A stretch of DNA of 64,000 bases from Plicaturopsis crispa FD-325 SS-3 (Eukaryota > Basidiomycota > Agaricomycetes > Amylocorticiales > Amylocorticiaceae): the NCBI GenBank assembly GCA_000827205.1, contig KN832556.1, positions 679,337 through 743,336 on the forward strand, written 5' to 3'. Both the position numbers and the translations under genes were made by a program. Shown here piece after piece: positions 24,601 through 34,622 of this stretch (the stretch's first letter is position 1; each line of letters begins with the position of its first letter). The notes below the pieces were generated by a model. The model was not told where the DNA came from, ran no database searches, and worked only from the letters and a program-made list of their open reading frames with translations.

Positions 24601-25473
24601 TTGCATTTCACCGTTTCGCATGGAATTTCCGCAAGCATAAGCACACAGATAGCGGCTTTACGACGGATCCTCCTTGGTGAAGTAGGTGGTGAAATCGAGG
24701 AATGGGCGAAGAAGGTTACCGACGTGAGTGATTTGTGGCCCGGGGTTGCTTCTAGCCATTGTACTATTCGCTGACTTGACCATTCAAATAGGGTATCCTG
24801 CCCATTGTTCTCCGAGTTGATAGTGCCGATATCATTGCAACATTGATTCAGCTAAAGCAAGAAGTAGAGGCTGCAAAAGGCCACGCAATCAAGTTCACCC
24901 TGGTCGGGGGCGCAGAAGCCCATCTCCTAGCCAAGGAAATCGCATCCGCAAACATTGGTGTGATCTTGACGCCTCCGAGGTCGTTCCCTTACACATGGGA
25001 ACAAAAGCGAATGTGGGTGCTCTGCCTTCTTGGAGTAGCGGTCGATGTCTAGGTCTCAATGCATCTATACCAGCCACCCCGGCCCACCGCTCAGCAAAGA
25101 CAGTGTTGTATCGCTTCTGGCGTCGCAGAATGTGACGGTCGGGTTAGGTCCTCAAGGGGTTAACGGAGATGCGAGCATGTCGCAGTGGGCCGTGCGCAAC
25201 TTAAGGTTTGATGCTGGCTGGGTGAGCTCGAATGCTGGATCCACTGTACAGCCCATTAATTGCTTGTCGCAGGTGGCTCTCGAGTCCAACGGCCTTCTCA
25301 CCAAAGAGGACGTGCTCGCCATGGCTTCTTCCAACATCGAGCAACTGCTAGGTGTTGAAGGACACGGGGACGATGGCGATATCGTTGCTACCATGAGTGG
25401 TGACTTGCTGTCCTTCGAGGGCAAGGTGGTGGCCGTTGTTTCTTCCAGACGGGGCGCAGTGGACATTATCTAG
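21608..25473 (+). CDS. Membrane-anchored amidohydrolase, paralogue B
   Basis: The protein is 946 aa from 19 exons. A basic N-terminus and a hydrophobic segment (LFKLVVICLLGWVSLSALAG) form a signal anchor. Metal ligands match paralogue A: VDLHSHMG, QTHCYEAVD, AFHHAHEAYLVP and SDHP. Identity to A is obvious over the whole length (GLNTHD, GSADAIGGQAF, LPGSADAIG, EAQQAHYYGL, GLDHRVGFIREG, VVWDSHPLALGA). Introns: 22040-22087, 22108-22161, 22365-22424, 22558-22615, 22627-22701, 22714-22761, 22814-22868, 23011-23066, 23115-23170, 23259-23315, 23356-23412, 23492-23543, 23698-23758, 23771-23820, 24404-24461, 24724-24791, 25013-25073, 25222-25272. Two consecutive micro-exons (22616-22626, 22702-22713) encode HACGENP. 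The substrate is unknown. It is probably the product of a local duplication. Confidence 0.9.
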
Positions 25474-25782
25474 CGTGCATATTCCGGTTGAACAATTTCA
25501 ACTTGCGTTCATCGTGAAATAAATGTAGATTCGCGGTAAATTATAACACTAGAAATAGTACACGACCAGCTGGGCCGGGATGTAGAAGACCCGATGCTAT
25601 GTATGTAAGTAAATCAGATTTACTGCGTTCGTTGGCAAAGTGTCCAAATGAGTGTGATAGTACTTCAGGTGCGGTGTGCGGGAAGGACGAGATATGCAAT
25701 GCGAGATGCGAGCGGACACTGTGAAATAGATGGTACATATGAAGAATGAGATGGGGGGCGCGGGCTCAGGAGTCCGCATCGT
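25474..25782. other. Convergent 3' intergenic region
   Basis: Lies between the stop codons of amidohydrolase B (+) and the TRP-like gene (-). No gene was recognised. Confidence 0.6.
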
Positions 25783-28140
25783 CTATATTTGATATCTAGG
25801 GTGCTCCTGGATCGTCGGCGGTCGATGCGACTGGGACTGCGAGTCTGGCATCGGAACAAAGTACGGCGAATGTGGCGACTCGTTATGATGCGAGAAGGAC
25901 CATCGACTAGGAATGATCTCGCCAAGGGTCGTAGACCCTGTCGTAGGCGTATGCGGTGTTTGATGCTCGGGATGGAGTCCTGCAGGACCCATTGCCTCGT
26001 TCCGCTCAGGCGTCGACCGCGAATGCGACGACTCCGACGAGCCGGCGTACTTTTCGGCATCACGTTGCTCCTTCTCCACCATTGATGCAGTTGTGGAGTC
26101 TTGTGGCGACGGGGGCGGAGGTGTCGCCCTTCTGCGCTTGAAGACACTGAAGACACCGAGGTGCACCAATGTGTTGATGAAAAGGACAACAACGGCGACG
26201 GAGAGGATGAGGGCGATGGCAATGCCAATGACGACGCGAGGTATAGCCTTGACATGTAGCTCCTGCAGGAAAGCAATCATGGCACCTGTAGAGACGACCC
26301 GCACGACGCCAAGGTATGTCCCCAAGACGTCCCCACCCCGCATCTTATGCGGCTTGAGCACAATCTGCGCGAGAAGCAAGAAGACCTCGACGATAAGCAT
26401 TAGCACGAGCTGCACCAGGCCGTTCGCTTTCGCAAATGCTACGAAGAGTGCCTTCAGCAACATGGCAGCGAGGACCGCTAGGAAGAAGTAGAAGCGGGGG
26501 TTACGGTATTGGCCGTAAAGCGGGCCATAAGACGCGTGGTGCTCCGGGTTGGTGAGGAGCGAGTATGGTGTCGAACGCCTAGCGAGGCGCATGGTGAGGA
26601 ATGTAGGGTAAAGGATAGCGCCGGCGATGAACAGGAGGGTGAGGACCGACAACAAAACGGAAGCCCACGAGTCCTTTAATGTCCATTGATAGAATGTAAA
26701 GATAAGGATAGGCGATAATGCGATGAGGCACTGTGAGGCAAGTTTTAGTAAAGGTGAATTTGCGAGAGTGCGAGTAAAAGGAAGGCTTACCAGGCGAAGA
26801 CACCAGGCGCGCGCATACGACATGTATCCATACTTCACCTCCATCAACCGCTCTGTGTTCCCCTTGCTGGAGCGTATTGCAGCAAGCAGACCCAGGTAAC
26901 CAAGTCCCAAAGCTGTCAATGCGACAGCGGCGACCATGAGAGCCGTTAAGAAGACAGTCATGAACGCGTTCGCTGTCGCAACCTTCACCGAGTTCACATA
27001 GATGGGCACACCGGCCTCTAGCACGTTCGAGGACGCGGTCGTCACAGTGGCTACAGCAGTCGCGACGATCTCGCGGACATTCCCCGCAGACGTGACCAGG
27101 TTACGGAAACGGTCGAGGTCGACAAAATCCGCAGCGCGACGGCTTATGGACGACGCAAACGATGACGATGCGGCGGCAACGTCACTATTGTAGGGACTGA
27201 GTTTACGGTTGACCAAGCTGACAGCTGATCCGGTGGCATCTGCCAGGTCGCCACCCGTGTTGTGCCGCATAGCGTTGATGGAGTTCTGGACGTGGTCCGA
27301 TTCGAACAGGCCCATAGCCCAAGCAAAGTTGATAGCGAAGGCGCGGTAGGCGGAGGGGTAGTTGAGGTTGAGGAGGGCCGACGTGCCAATGAACTGGTAG
27401 AGATACATCAAGTCAAGCAGGCGGTACGGAGCTAATGCTTCCGGCGACCAAGACTGCCAGACTGCGGACGCGAGTGCCAGCAATGCGATGCCACCCGCCG
27501 ACCATTCAGCAGCTTCCTGACGCATCGACCATCCATTCGACAATGTCGCCTGAACGCATGCCTTCAAATCACCGGTACTCTGCTCAATAAGCTGCAGTTG
27601 TGCGAAAGCCTCAAGGTCAGGAACCTGGTAGGCGATGCCGGGGATGTGCTTGTTCACGTCGATGGACGAGGGAAGGGCGATGGAATCGACACCAGTGAAA
27701 TTGTACATGGGTAGAGGGCAGAGAGCGCCACTGAAGACGGAGCAGAGGTCGAGGGTGAAGTTGACGGGTTGTATGCCATAGATGTTGACGAGAATGTTGG
27801 CGGAGACATTGACGTTTGGTTGCTAGGAGCATATTAGATGCAAGGCGACTCAGGAGCAAAAAGTATCTACGCACCACACTGGCAGCAGAGATATTGAAGG
27901 AGACTGAAGAATTGGCAGCAATGTACGCAATGTCAAACTGCTGGATGAGCAGAGTCTCCGGAGGCTCGCAATAGGTTACTGAAGATGTGACTGTAGTAGA
28001 GACGCGACGTATGAGTATATATACTGTGCATCTGTGAGTTCGAGGTACGCACATAGTGACTTCTCCTTTGCGAAAGCGAATGGTGTGAGGAGGAGGAGAG
28101 TTGAAGCGACGAGTCGCAACCGGGCGACGTGGAGGAACAT
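25783..28140 (-). CDS. TRP-like / flavin carrier (FLC) family membrane protein
   Basis: The protein is 727 aa from four exons (introns 26731-26790, 27823-27874, 27991-28052). A signal peptide (LVASTLLLLTPFAFA) leads into a lumenal ML-like domain with sequons and cysteines (TYCEPPETLLIQQFDIAYIA, LDLCSVFSGALCPLP). About nine hydrophobic segments follow (AGGIALLALASAVWQSW, GLGYLGLLAAIRS, LVQLVLMLIVEVFLLLAQIV). The cytosolic tail is Ser/Pro/His-rich. The order matches fungal TRP/Pkd2/Flc proteins, linked to calcium handling, FAD import into the ER and cell-wall integrity in yeasts. The 60-nt intron at 26731-26790 has no stop, so the unspliced frame is open. It is excised here because it interrupts the membrane segment and has consensus GTAAGC...CACAG ends. 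Confidence 0.9.
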
Positions 28141-28964
28141 GGAGCGCAGGGGAGAGGTAGCAAGGAGAGGATGAGCGGGGACGTCTATGGGGTGTCTTGG
28201 ATATATCCGTACGCTGTTAAGGAGAAGAGAATAAAGAGAAATTAGTACAAGCGGTGCTCTGGCGAGGTGTGTGCATGTTCGCCATTGTTCTGAACGGACC
28301 TCGTTTAGATCGGCTTTTGTTCTCGATGTCGGCAGTCCGCGACTTTGTCGCGACGAAACAAGCTATAGCAGCACTCTAGAGTAGATTTCTAGGCAAACTG
28401 GAGACAAGCTGGACGGGGCTCATGGGGGAAGGAAAGAGAGCACGGTCGGTCACAGACGGGCAACATTTCAGATTGCTTTTACACATCCATGCCGTGTGCG
28501 GCTCGATGATCCAGCTATTTCCTTTTTCGGCGACGCGCCACATATTTATCCGCAGTGAAGTCGGCTCCTTTTCGATTTTCTCGCACTCGTGTGCAAATCG
28601 TGTCCATAACCGACTAGCTATCTTGACAGGCTATAGTAGCTTCTCTATCTTTCGGTTCATATTTTATTCATCCTCGGTCAATCGTCGCGTTGACCGAGCT
28701 CAGACATGTGTTGTGCGGGAGCACCATTGCGAACGGTTGCGGCCGCGCCCGCGAGTCGGTGCCTCTCCGCGACCATCCGACAGTGAAAACGAGGTCAAGA
28801 AATAACGTCGAAACCCTGTCGAAACCTGCACCGTTTAACTCGCGCCTCCATCGCGCAGCGCATCGTGCACGCCTGCAGGTTAAAATGTGCAGAGGCAATC
28901 AATCGTGTAGTTCGCTTGTTTCATTAAACGTCATGAATGACATGCTCCAATACTTGATAACCAT
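28141..28964. other. Intergenic region left of the MITE
   Basis: Upstream sequence of the TRP-like gene followed by anonymous DNA. Two overlapping plus-strand ORFs near 28422-28974 have no recognisable motif and were not accepted. Confidence 0.5.
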
Positions 28965-28972
28965 GCCGCTAT
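28965..28972. repeat. Left target-site duplication of the MITE
   Basis: GCCGCTAT directly precedes the element and is repeated exactly at 29320-29327. Confidence 0.85.
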
Positions 28973-29319
28973 AGGACCCCCGAATATTAGGGTAAATGCC
29001 GTTATGAAAATCACAAAAGCTGATTTTTTTTGCCCGGATGATTTGCGAGGGACGGATCCCATTTTGCCCGGATGGCAACTAGCCTTATTGCCTTTTCGGG
29101 CGCTTTACCCACCCGAAAGGTCACGTGCATACGCGCAAAATTTTGGTGGCGGCGCCTGCGGCGCCGCCCCTTCCCCCTGCAAAAATTTTGCCCGGACGCG
29201 ACATGGCCTCCCTCGCAGAGGGCAAGATTTTTGCCCGGATGGCATATGGCCTTCGGGCGAAAAGTGCAAATTTTGCCCGGATGATTCAAACGGCATTTAG
29301 CCTAATATTCGGGGGTCCT
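28973..29319. mobile_element. MITE-like non-autonomous DNA transposon, 347 bp
   Basis: The element has 31-bp terminal inverted repeats (28973-29003 and 29289-29319) that begin AGGACCCCCGAATATTAGG and differ at one position. It is flanked by a perfect 8-bp direct repeat, GCCGCTAT. An 8-bp duplication fits hAT-type transposases, though the termini do not match a hAT family I know. Inside are five copies of TTTTGCCCGGATG (29028-29040, 29062-29074, 29186-29198 with one change, 29229-29241, 29271-29283). There is also a perfect GC hairpin with a 9-bp stem (29148-29156 and 29160-29168) and TGC loop. No ORF spans it convincingly, so it would depend on a transposase elsewhere. It sits just after the OPT transporter stop codon, within the likely 3' UTR. 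Confidence 0.85.
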
Positions 29320-29327
29320 GCCGCTAT
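29320..29327. repeat. Right target-site duplication of the MITE
   Basis: An exact second copy of GCCGCTAT, directly after the right inverted repeat and 17 bases from the last base of the OPT stop codon. Confidence 0.85.
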
Positions 29328-29344
29328 ACACAGTTGAACCGTCC

Positions 29345-32187
29345 TCAACCGGCCGGGTTAAACGCACAGCGGTCGTAATTCCCATTCTGATTCGCCCCCC
29401 ACCATTGCGGGAACAGGTGCGAGTCCCCGGATGCACCTTGCACGGCAAAGGACAAGATAAACACCATCACTTGTGTTCCACCGTCAAGAGCTGTGGAGAA
29501 AGAAAATTCGCGTCGATCAGATCCGACACCAAAAGCGCCACTGTGATCTAAGAAAGTAACTCACCAGCGGCTAGCACGTAGTTGTACTTCGCGAACCACC
29601 GCGGATAGCGCGTGCGTACATACCATTGCGAAAACCACGCAACGGAAAAGTAGGTCAGGATGGAGGAGTTGATGCCCACGCACAGCCAGCCAATGTAGTA
29701 TGCGATGACGGGCGTGTACAGGTAGTCCGCACGAAGTTTGGGCCAGTAGCGGTGGACGAGCCAGAACGGAACAGGGATGATGATGCCGATGAGATACGCC
29801 CACGGGACCCACTGATAGCGTGCCCCCGACGCGAAGAGCTCGTGGGACAGGCCGCCCCAAGCAACGGCCTGCGAGTTGTACTGCTGTGGCTGTTGACCAG
29901 ACCAGATATTCGTCCCCTCGACGGACAGCAATATCTCTCGTTGGTTATCAATAATGGAGTTCATGAGAATGAAGTTGAGTACTGAGCCGAAAAGCGTGCC
30001 GACGATTTGAGCCGTGAAGGCTGCACGAGGTGGAAGCTTAGTGTATTGTGCTATCTTAAGGTCCCTGAGTAGCAATTGCGCCTGCGACACGGAATCTAAC
30101 GGTCAAAAAATTAGGGAAGGAACCAAGGGCTGAAGATGTACATATACTCACTGTAGCTGAAGAGCACGAAGTACATGTTGGCCATAGGTTTTCCTGGGTG
30201 TAGGAAGCCGCCAATCATTTGCACGAACGGCTGGATGATGAATTGCAGGCCCGTGATACCTGAACAAAGACTTCAGAACCGTGAAAAAAATTGGAGTTAC
30301 TCGTACATACCGTACAATGCGCCGAAAAAGAGGATCGACAAAGTTGCAAGCATGGTAGCGATTAGGAAGCCCCACCAAGGCAAGGTAGAATTGGTCTTGT
30401 AGATCACGACAAGCGCGACCACGACGGACACGAGCAGGGTTGCGACATACCAGCTGTTGGGGGCATCGGGGTACTTGAGCATCTGGCGGTAATGCGGGTC
30501 GATATTCTTGTCGTTGGCGGCGGCCTGCTTGCGCATGCCATCGTCCTGCCAGAACTTCCAGTTGAACTCCGCCCACATCTGCTTGAGGGAGGACGGCGTT
30601 GCCCATGACCAAGCACCGCGCAGGTCATCGCGGTTCCAGAGAAGCAGATGGGTGAAAGTTGCAGCCATACCGAGATTGCTCGAGAGCAGTCTACAATGGT
30701 GTTTAGACGCGCTAAAAATGGGGAAGGAGAGGGACTACGCACTGCACTACCCAGGTTGCGGCATAGAAAGGAAGCCCTTGTTCGGCGAGGAGCTTAGGGT
30801 CAACTTCACTGGATCAGACATCAATACATAGATCTACCATCAGAGCATAGCTGAAACTCTACTCACAGGTGGTCATTCAGGATGAGCAGTTGATCGTACT
30901 GCGTCCCGTTCTCATAAAACAGGGTCTGTGAGAGGAACGGGAAGTTCTGCGCTTGCCATATATTCTTGTAGAAAACGGCGACGAAAACCACCATGCACAA
31001 TATGTAGCCGACGAAGTTGGAGAATTGTGCTTGCAGAGGAATTGCCATTGGGTTGACTCCGCCAGACACATACTTTGAAGCTCGTGAGCGGATATGAGAA
31101 AAAGCCGTATGTTTTTCGTGGCTTACCTGCCAGTCTAAGCAGACGGATAGAAGTCCAAGCCCTTCGTTCCCGTTCGATCCACCGAATACGTTGGTGAAAA
31201 CCAAGGAATTGGGGTTGGCCAGACAGAAGATAGAAAATCCAGTGAGCTGTAGATGCATTGCGTCAAAAGTGGGCATACTTGGCTAGAAGGAAATACCGAC
31301 AAGAGGAAATATCCATTCAGGGAAGAGCTCCCACACAAAGATCGCGAAGAAGGCGATGTAGAACAATCTGAGCCTTCTTGCCGATTGCGAGCCGTCCTTG
31401 TAGAAAGTGTCGAACATGGTCACCAAGGGAAGGACACCGGGGTATAACATCTTGGATGGGTAAAGCAGAATTGCTGTATACAAATGGTCAATTGTGATTG
31501 CAGCTTTGGGGACTTTGGGGAATAAGCTTTGAACACGAACATCTCATGAGACCACCTATCCCATACCCGAGAAGCTGGCTTGAAAAGAGCAGGAAGATGG
31601 ATGCACCAGCGTTGGGAGTGATGTTGTAGTATAGCCGCTGGACGGCGAGGACCTCGGTTCCCAACGCGCTGTTTGAGGCTGCACTTGCCATAATGACGGC
31701 AAACGCATTTTCCTTCTTGTTGAATGGACCCTGGGAGACAAGAAATTCAGGGAACGGTAGACAGGAAATCAAGCGTAATCCGGATAGTTACAGGATTTAG
31801 GAAGCGGCCAAGGACACCTTTCCGCGGGATGAGTGTCTCGAATGCGAGTCCGAGAACATATGCGATGATGGCCAAGAAGAGGGTGCTGACCCCCACCGTC
31901 TGCGGCTTGAAGTAGTATATCTCTGCGAGGACGCCACCGAATGCGGATAAACCGATGCCGATGAAGAATGCCCGGAAAGTCCAAGGATTGAGCGAAGGGT
32001 CATCGTCGAGTGAGACGACATGAGTGGCTACGTCACGTTCAGTGGTGAGGACGGCAAAATCGTCTTCCTCGGATGCTTGTGTAGACTCTACATCGACGCC
32101 ATTGTCGTATACGACCTTCTCTTCGATGCCGAAGGCCTTTTCGTCGACAATGGGGTCCTTGAGCTCGGGAATGTCGCCTATAGCCAT
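29345..32187 (-). CDS. Oligopeptide transporter, OPT family
   Basis: A proton-coupled importer of small peptides or related ligands. The protein is 771 aa from ten exons (introns 29491-29564, 30096-30151, 30260-30310, 30691-30742, 30809-30866, 31073-31126, 31247-31300, 31474-31540, 31731-31791). An acidic N-terminus precedes the first membrane segment (DDPSLNPWTFRAFFIGIGLS). Family blocks are RFLNPGPFNKKENA, LLYPSKMLYPGVLP, YVSGGVNPMAIPLQ, HPGKPMANMYFVLFSYNSVS, LLLRDLKIAQYTKLPPRAAF and the end QWWGANQNGNYDRCAF. The ATG at 32187 is chosen over an upstream in-frame ATG at 32292 because a TATA box lies between them. The 3' flank contains the MITE. Confidence 0.93.
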
Positions 32188-33483
32188 GCGAACAGGACGA
32201 GAGCAGCAGTCGTGGGGCACTGTGAGCGAAAATCCGCTGAGTAGATAACGCTTTTTATAAGAGTACCAGCTCGGGGGCGTCACGGTTTCCACTGGAAGAT
32301 AAGGTGTCTATTCCTGAATGCAATGGTGCCCTGCGATTTTGCGCACAAGCTTGACGTTTTCCGAGTTCGTTGGACGGTCCTTCGGCCTGAGAAGTGAAAT
32401 GAGTGCATAGGATCAGATACGGCAGGGTTTTCAGCTAATGAATCGCGGGACACCGGGAAGTATGCACATGGTGTAGTTGTCCTGTGGGATTGCCAGCAAA
32501 GTGAGCTATGTTTATCGACCATCGAATCTTGAAGACCTTTTACAAAGGAGAAACTTAGAAAACGCTAGAAGTCTCCGGCAAAATTGTGCGTAGCGCTGTA
32601 GGAGCCTACTATGGTGATTTATGAGTATGCGACGCTGTGTGGATAAGATATGATTGGCATGGCTTACCTTGGGCACGTAGAAACTTGGAGCCTCAGCAGA
32701 AATAGCCGCCTTCGTCAAGCTGTATCGACTCACATGGAGATACGGCAGTCGTTCGATTGCCCTGCCGAGAGCAATCTAGCAGGGACGTGCTTCAAGGACG
32801 TTGGACCGAAGCCAATATCCTAGACAAATGATATGCATGGATAACGCGTGCGCTGTTAAGACCGCCCATGTTAAGTTTGCTATCAAAGGGAATACACACG
32901 GACCTTGAACGTACGGATTACATAGCCAGTAAGCGCGATGCGGTCATGAGACGCGTGGTACGGATTCGAGCTATACGGTGGGGTGTGAGTTGGGTGGCGT
33001 GGTGTGTTGGTGCCCATATGCGTTATTCGTTACTGGGTGCAGACGCGCCAGAACGCTGACCGGCGAAATTTTAATGTGGATAAAGGTGCATCGGTGCAAA
33101 ATAACATGTTCCGTTGCTTCTGTATGCAAGTTAATAGCAGAAAGGGCAAGTTGGTAGCGCCTGTCACTGTCTATCCCGAGCTCGACAGGCGACCAAATAA
33201 TAATCGAAAATGGTTACCATTATTCCACCGATACATAGGCCAAGGTGCAGATTGTACAGGTATCGACGACAGCTAAGAGCTGCTACGATCGAGTGCAATA
33301 TGTCGGGGATAGCGAACGATGCATGCCGCTGAACTCGAGTCTTTTGGCGCGCCACATTTGGCTACACAGCGCCACAGTTGTCGTACGCATCCCGAAATGT
33401 GCCGAAGTTGAAGCTCCGTTTGAACTCCTGCAAGCCCGAGAAACGACGTATCCTCGAATAATTTATCCAAAGTCTCTCTCACC
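32188..33483. other. Divergent intergenic region, OPT / ATP5
   Basis: About 1.3 kb between two diverging genes. Apart from the OPT TATA box, no gene, repeat or RNA was recognised. Confidence 0.55.
32252..32259 (-). promoter_or_regulatory. TATA box of the OPT gene
   Basis: TATAAAAA on the minus strand, 65 bases upstream of the ATG at 32187. It supports that start over the more distal in-frame ATG. Confidence 0.6.
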
Positions 33484-34235
33484 ATGTTGCTCTCGTCTGC
33501 TCGTTCAGCTGCTGTCTCAACCGGTGTGGGACGCCGCGCGGCGTCCAACCTGGCGCTGAAATACTCCAACGCTTTGTACTCGGCGGCACTTGCCAAGTCA
33601 CCCGCTACGCTGAACAAGGTCCAGACAGAGCTTGCAGCCATTTCCTCGTCTATCAAATCCACACCCGAGATAAACGCTTTCATCAACAACCCTACCCTCT
33701 CGCACAAGGACCGTGACGCAGGTCTTGCCACTCTTTTGTCGAAGGCCGAGGGCTCCAGCGGGAAGAAGGAGCCTGTGTCGGACATCACGAAGAATCTCTT
33801 CACCGTGTTGGCACAGAACGCGAGGCTAGTAGAGACAGAGGGGGTCATTGAGGGGTTCAATGAGTTGGTGGCGAAGTACAAGGGGGAGCTCACGGTCGTC
33901 GTTACGTCCGCAACACCATTGCCCAAAGACGTCCTCACGCGCTTGGAGACTACCCTGAAGCAGTCGCAGGCGGCACAGGAGGCGAAGACGCTTAAAATCA
34001 CGAACAAGGTGCGCTGAATACACTCTGTGTTTCCCGAATATTTGTTTATTAACTCGTGGTCGTAGGTCAAATCTTCGATTTTGGGCGGAATCATCATCGA
34101 CTTCGGAGACAAGACTATTGACCGTAGTGTATCCTCGCGAGTCACGAAGCTCAACAACGCTCTTCAATGTGAGCTCATGCACACCATTTACTCACGTCTC
34201 ATTCTGACTCTTTGCTGGTGCTAGTATCTGTATGA
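33484..34235 (+). CDS. ATP5: Mitochondrial ATP synthase OSCP subunit (Atp5)
   Basis: The stator subunit that joins the peripheral stalk to F1 in mitochondrial ATP synthase. It has 212 aa from three exons (introns 34009-34065, 34169-34224). A basic Ser/Ala/Arg-rich presequence (MLLSSARSAAVSTGVGRRAA) is followed by YSNALYSAALAKS, the N-terminal helical domain and the C-terminal block VVVTSATPLP, SSILGGIIIDFGDKTIDRSV, SSRVTKLNNALQLSV. The length and the short end after LNNALQ fit the family. The last exon contributes only four codons including the stop. Confidence 0.95.
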
Positions 34236-34622
34236 GCAGGGTCGGAGTATTGACAACATGGATTTACGTGGGCACTGAGTGTCTTGTTACAATATGACAC
34301 ATCTGCTCTTCGCGCGTTCACCTGGTTTAGTCGCCAGTCTATCTAAGAGCGAAGACCTTGAGTTTTTCAAAGTACGAATACTCTGCTCAGAGGTTTTGGC
34401 ATTCTGCTGCAGCTAGAGTAGAGGTGACTAGTACTGAGTTGGCACGCTCTACGTTTTTATTACGTAACAACGGTCCCTGATTGAGTGGGTTCTGGATGGA
34501 CGCGTTTGGTGAAGTCCATTGCTCTCGAAATGCCTTCATCTTTGTCTTGAATCTCGTGGTGCTTGTATCTCTGCTTTATCTTTTGACAGGCACGCTAGCT
34601 TCCCGCCGAACTTGATTTACAT
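34236..34622. other. Intergenic region, ATP5 to SET gene
   Basis: A 387-bp region; promoter of the SET gene. No recognisable element. Confidence 0.55.

Noticed and set aside
28422-28974. Two overlapping plus-strand ORFs (127 and 94 aa)
   Set aside because: No recognisable motif, no splice-linked extension, and the second runs into the MITE.
29028-29283. CRISPR-like or tandem repeat array
   Set aside because: The short motif is irregularly spaced inside an element bounded by inverted repeats and a target duplication, which a transposon explains better.
25783-32187. Transporter or metabolite cluster
   Set aside because: The TRP-like and OPT genes are common single genes. No biosynthetic core enzyme (PKS, NRPS, terpene synthase) or pathway regulator was seen nearby.
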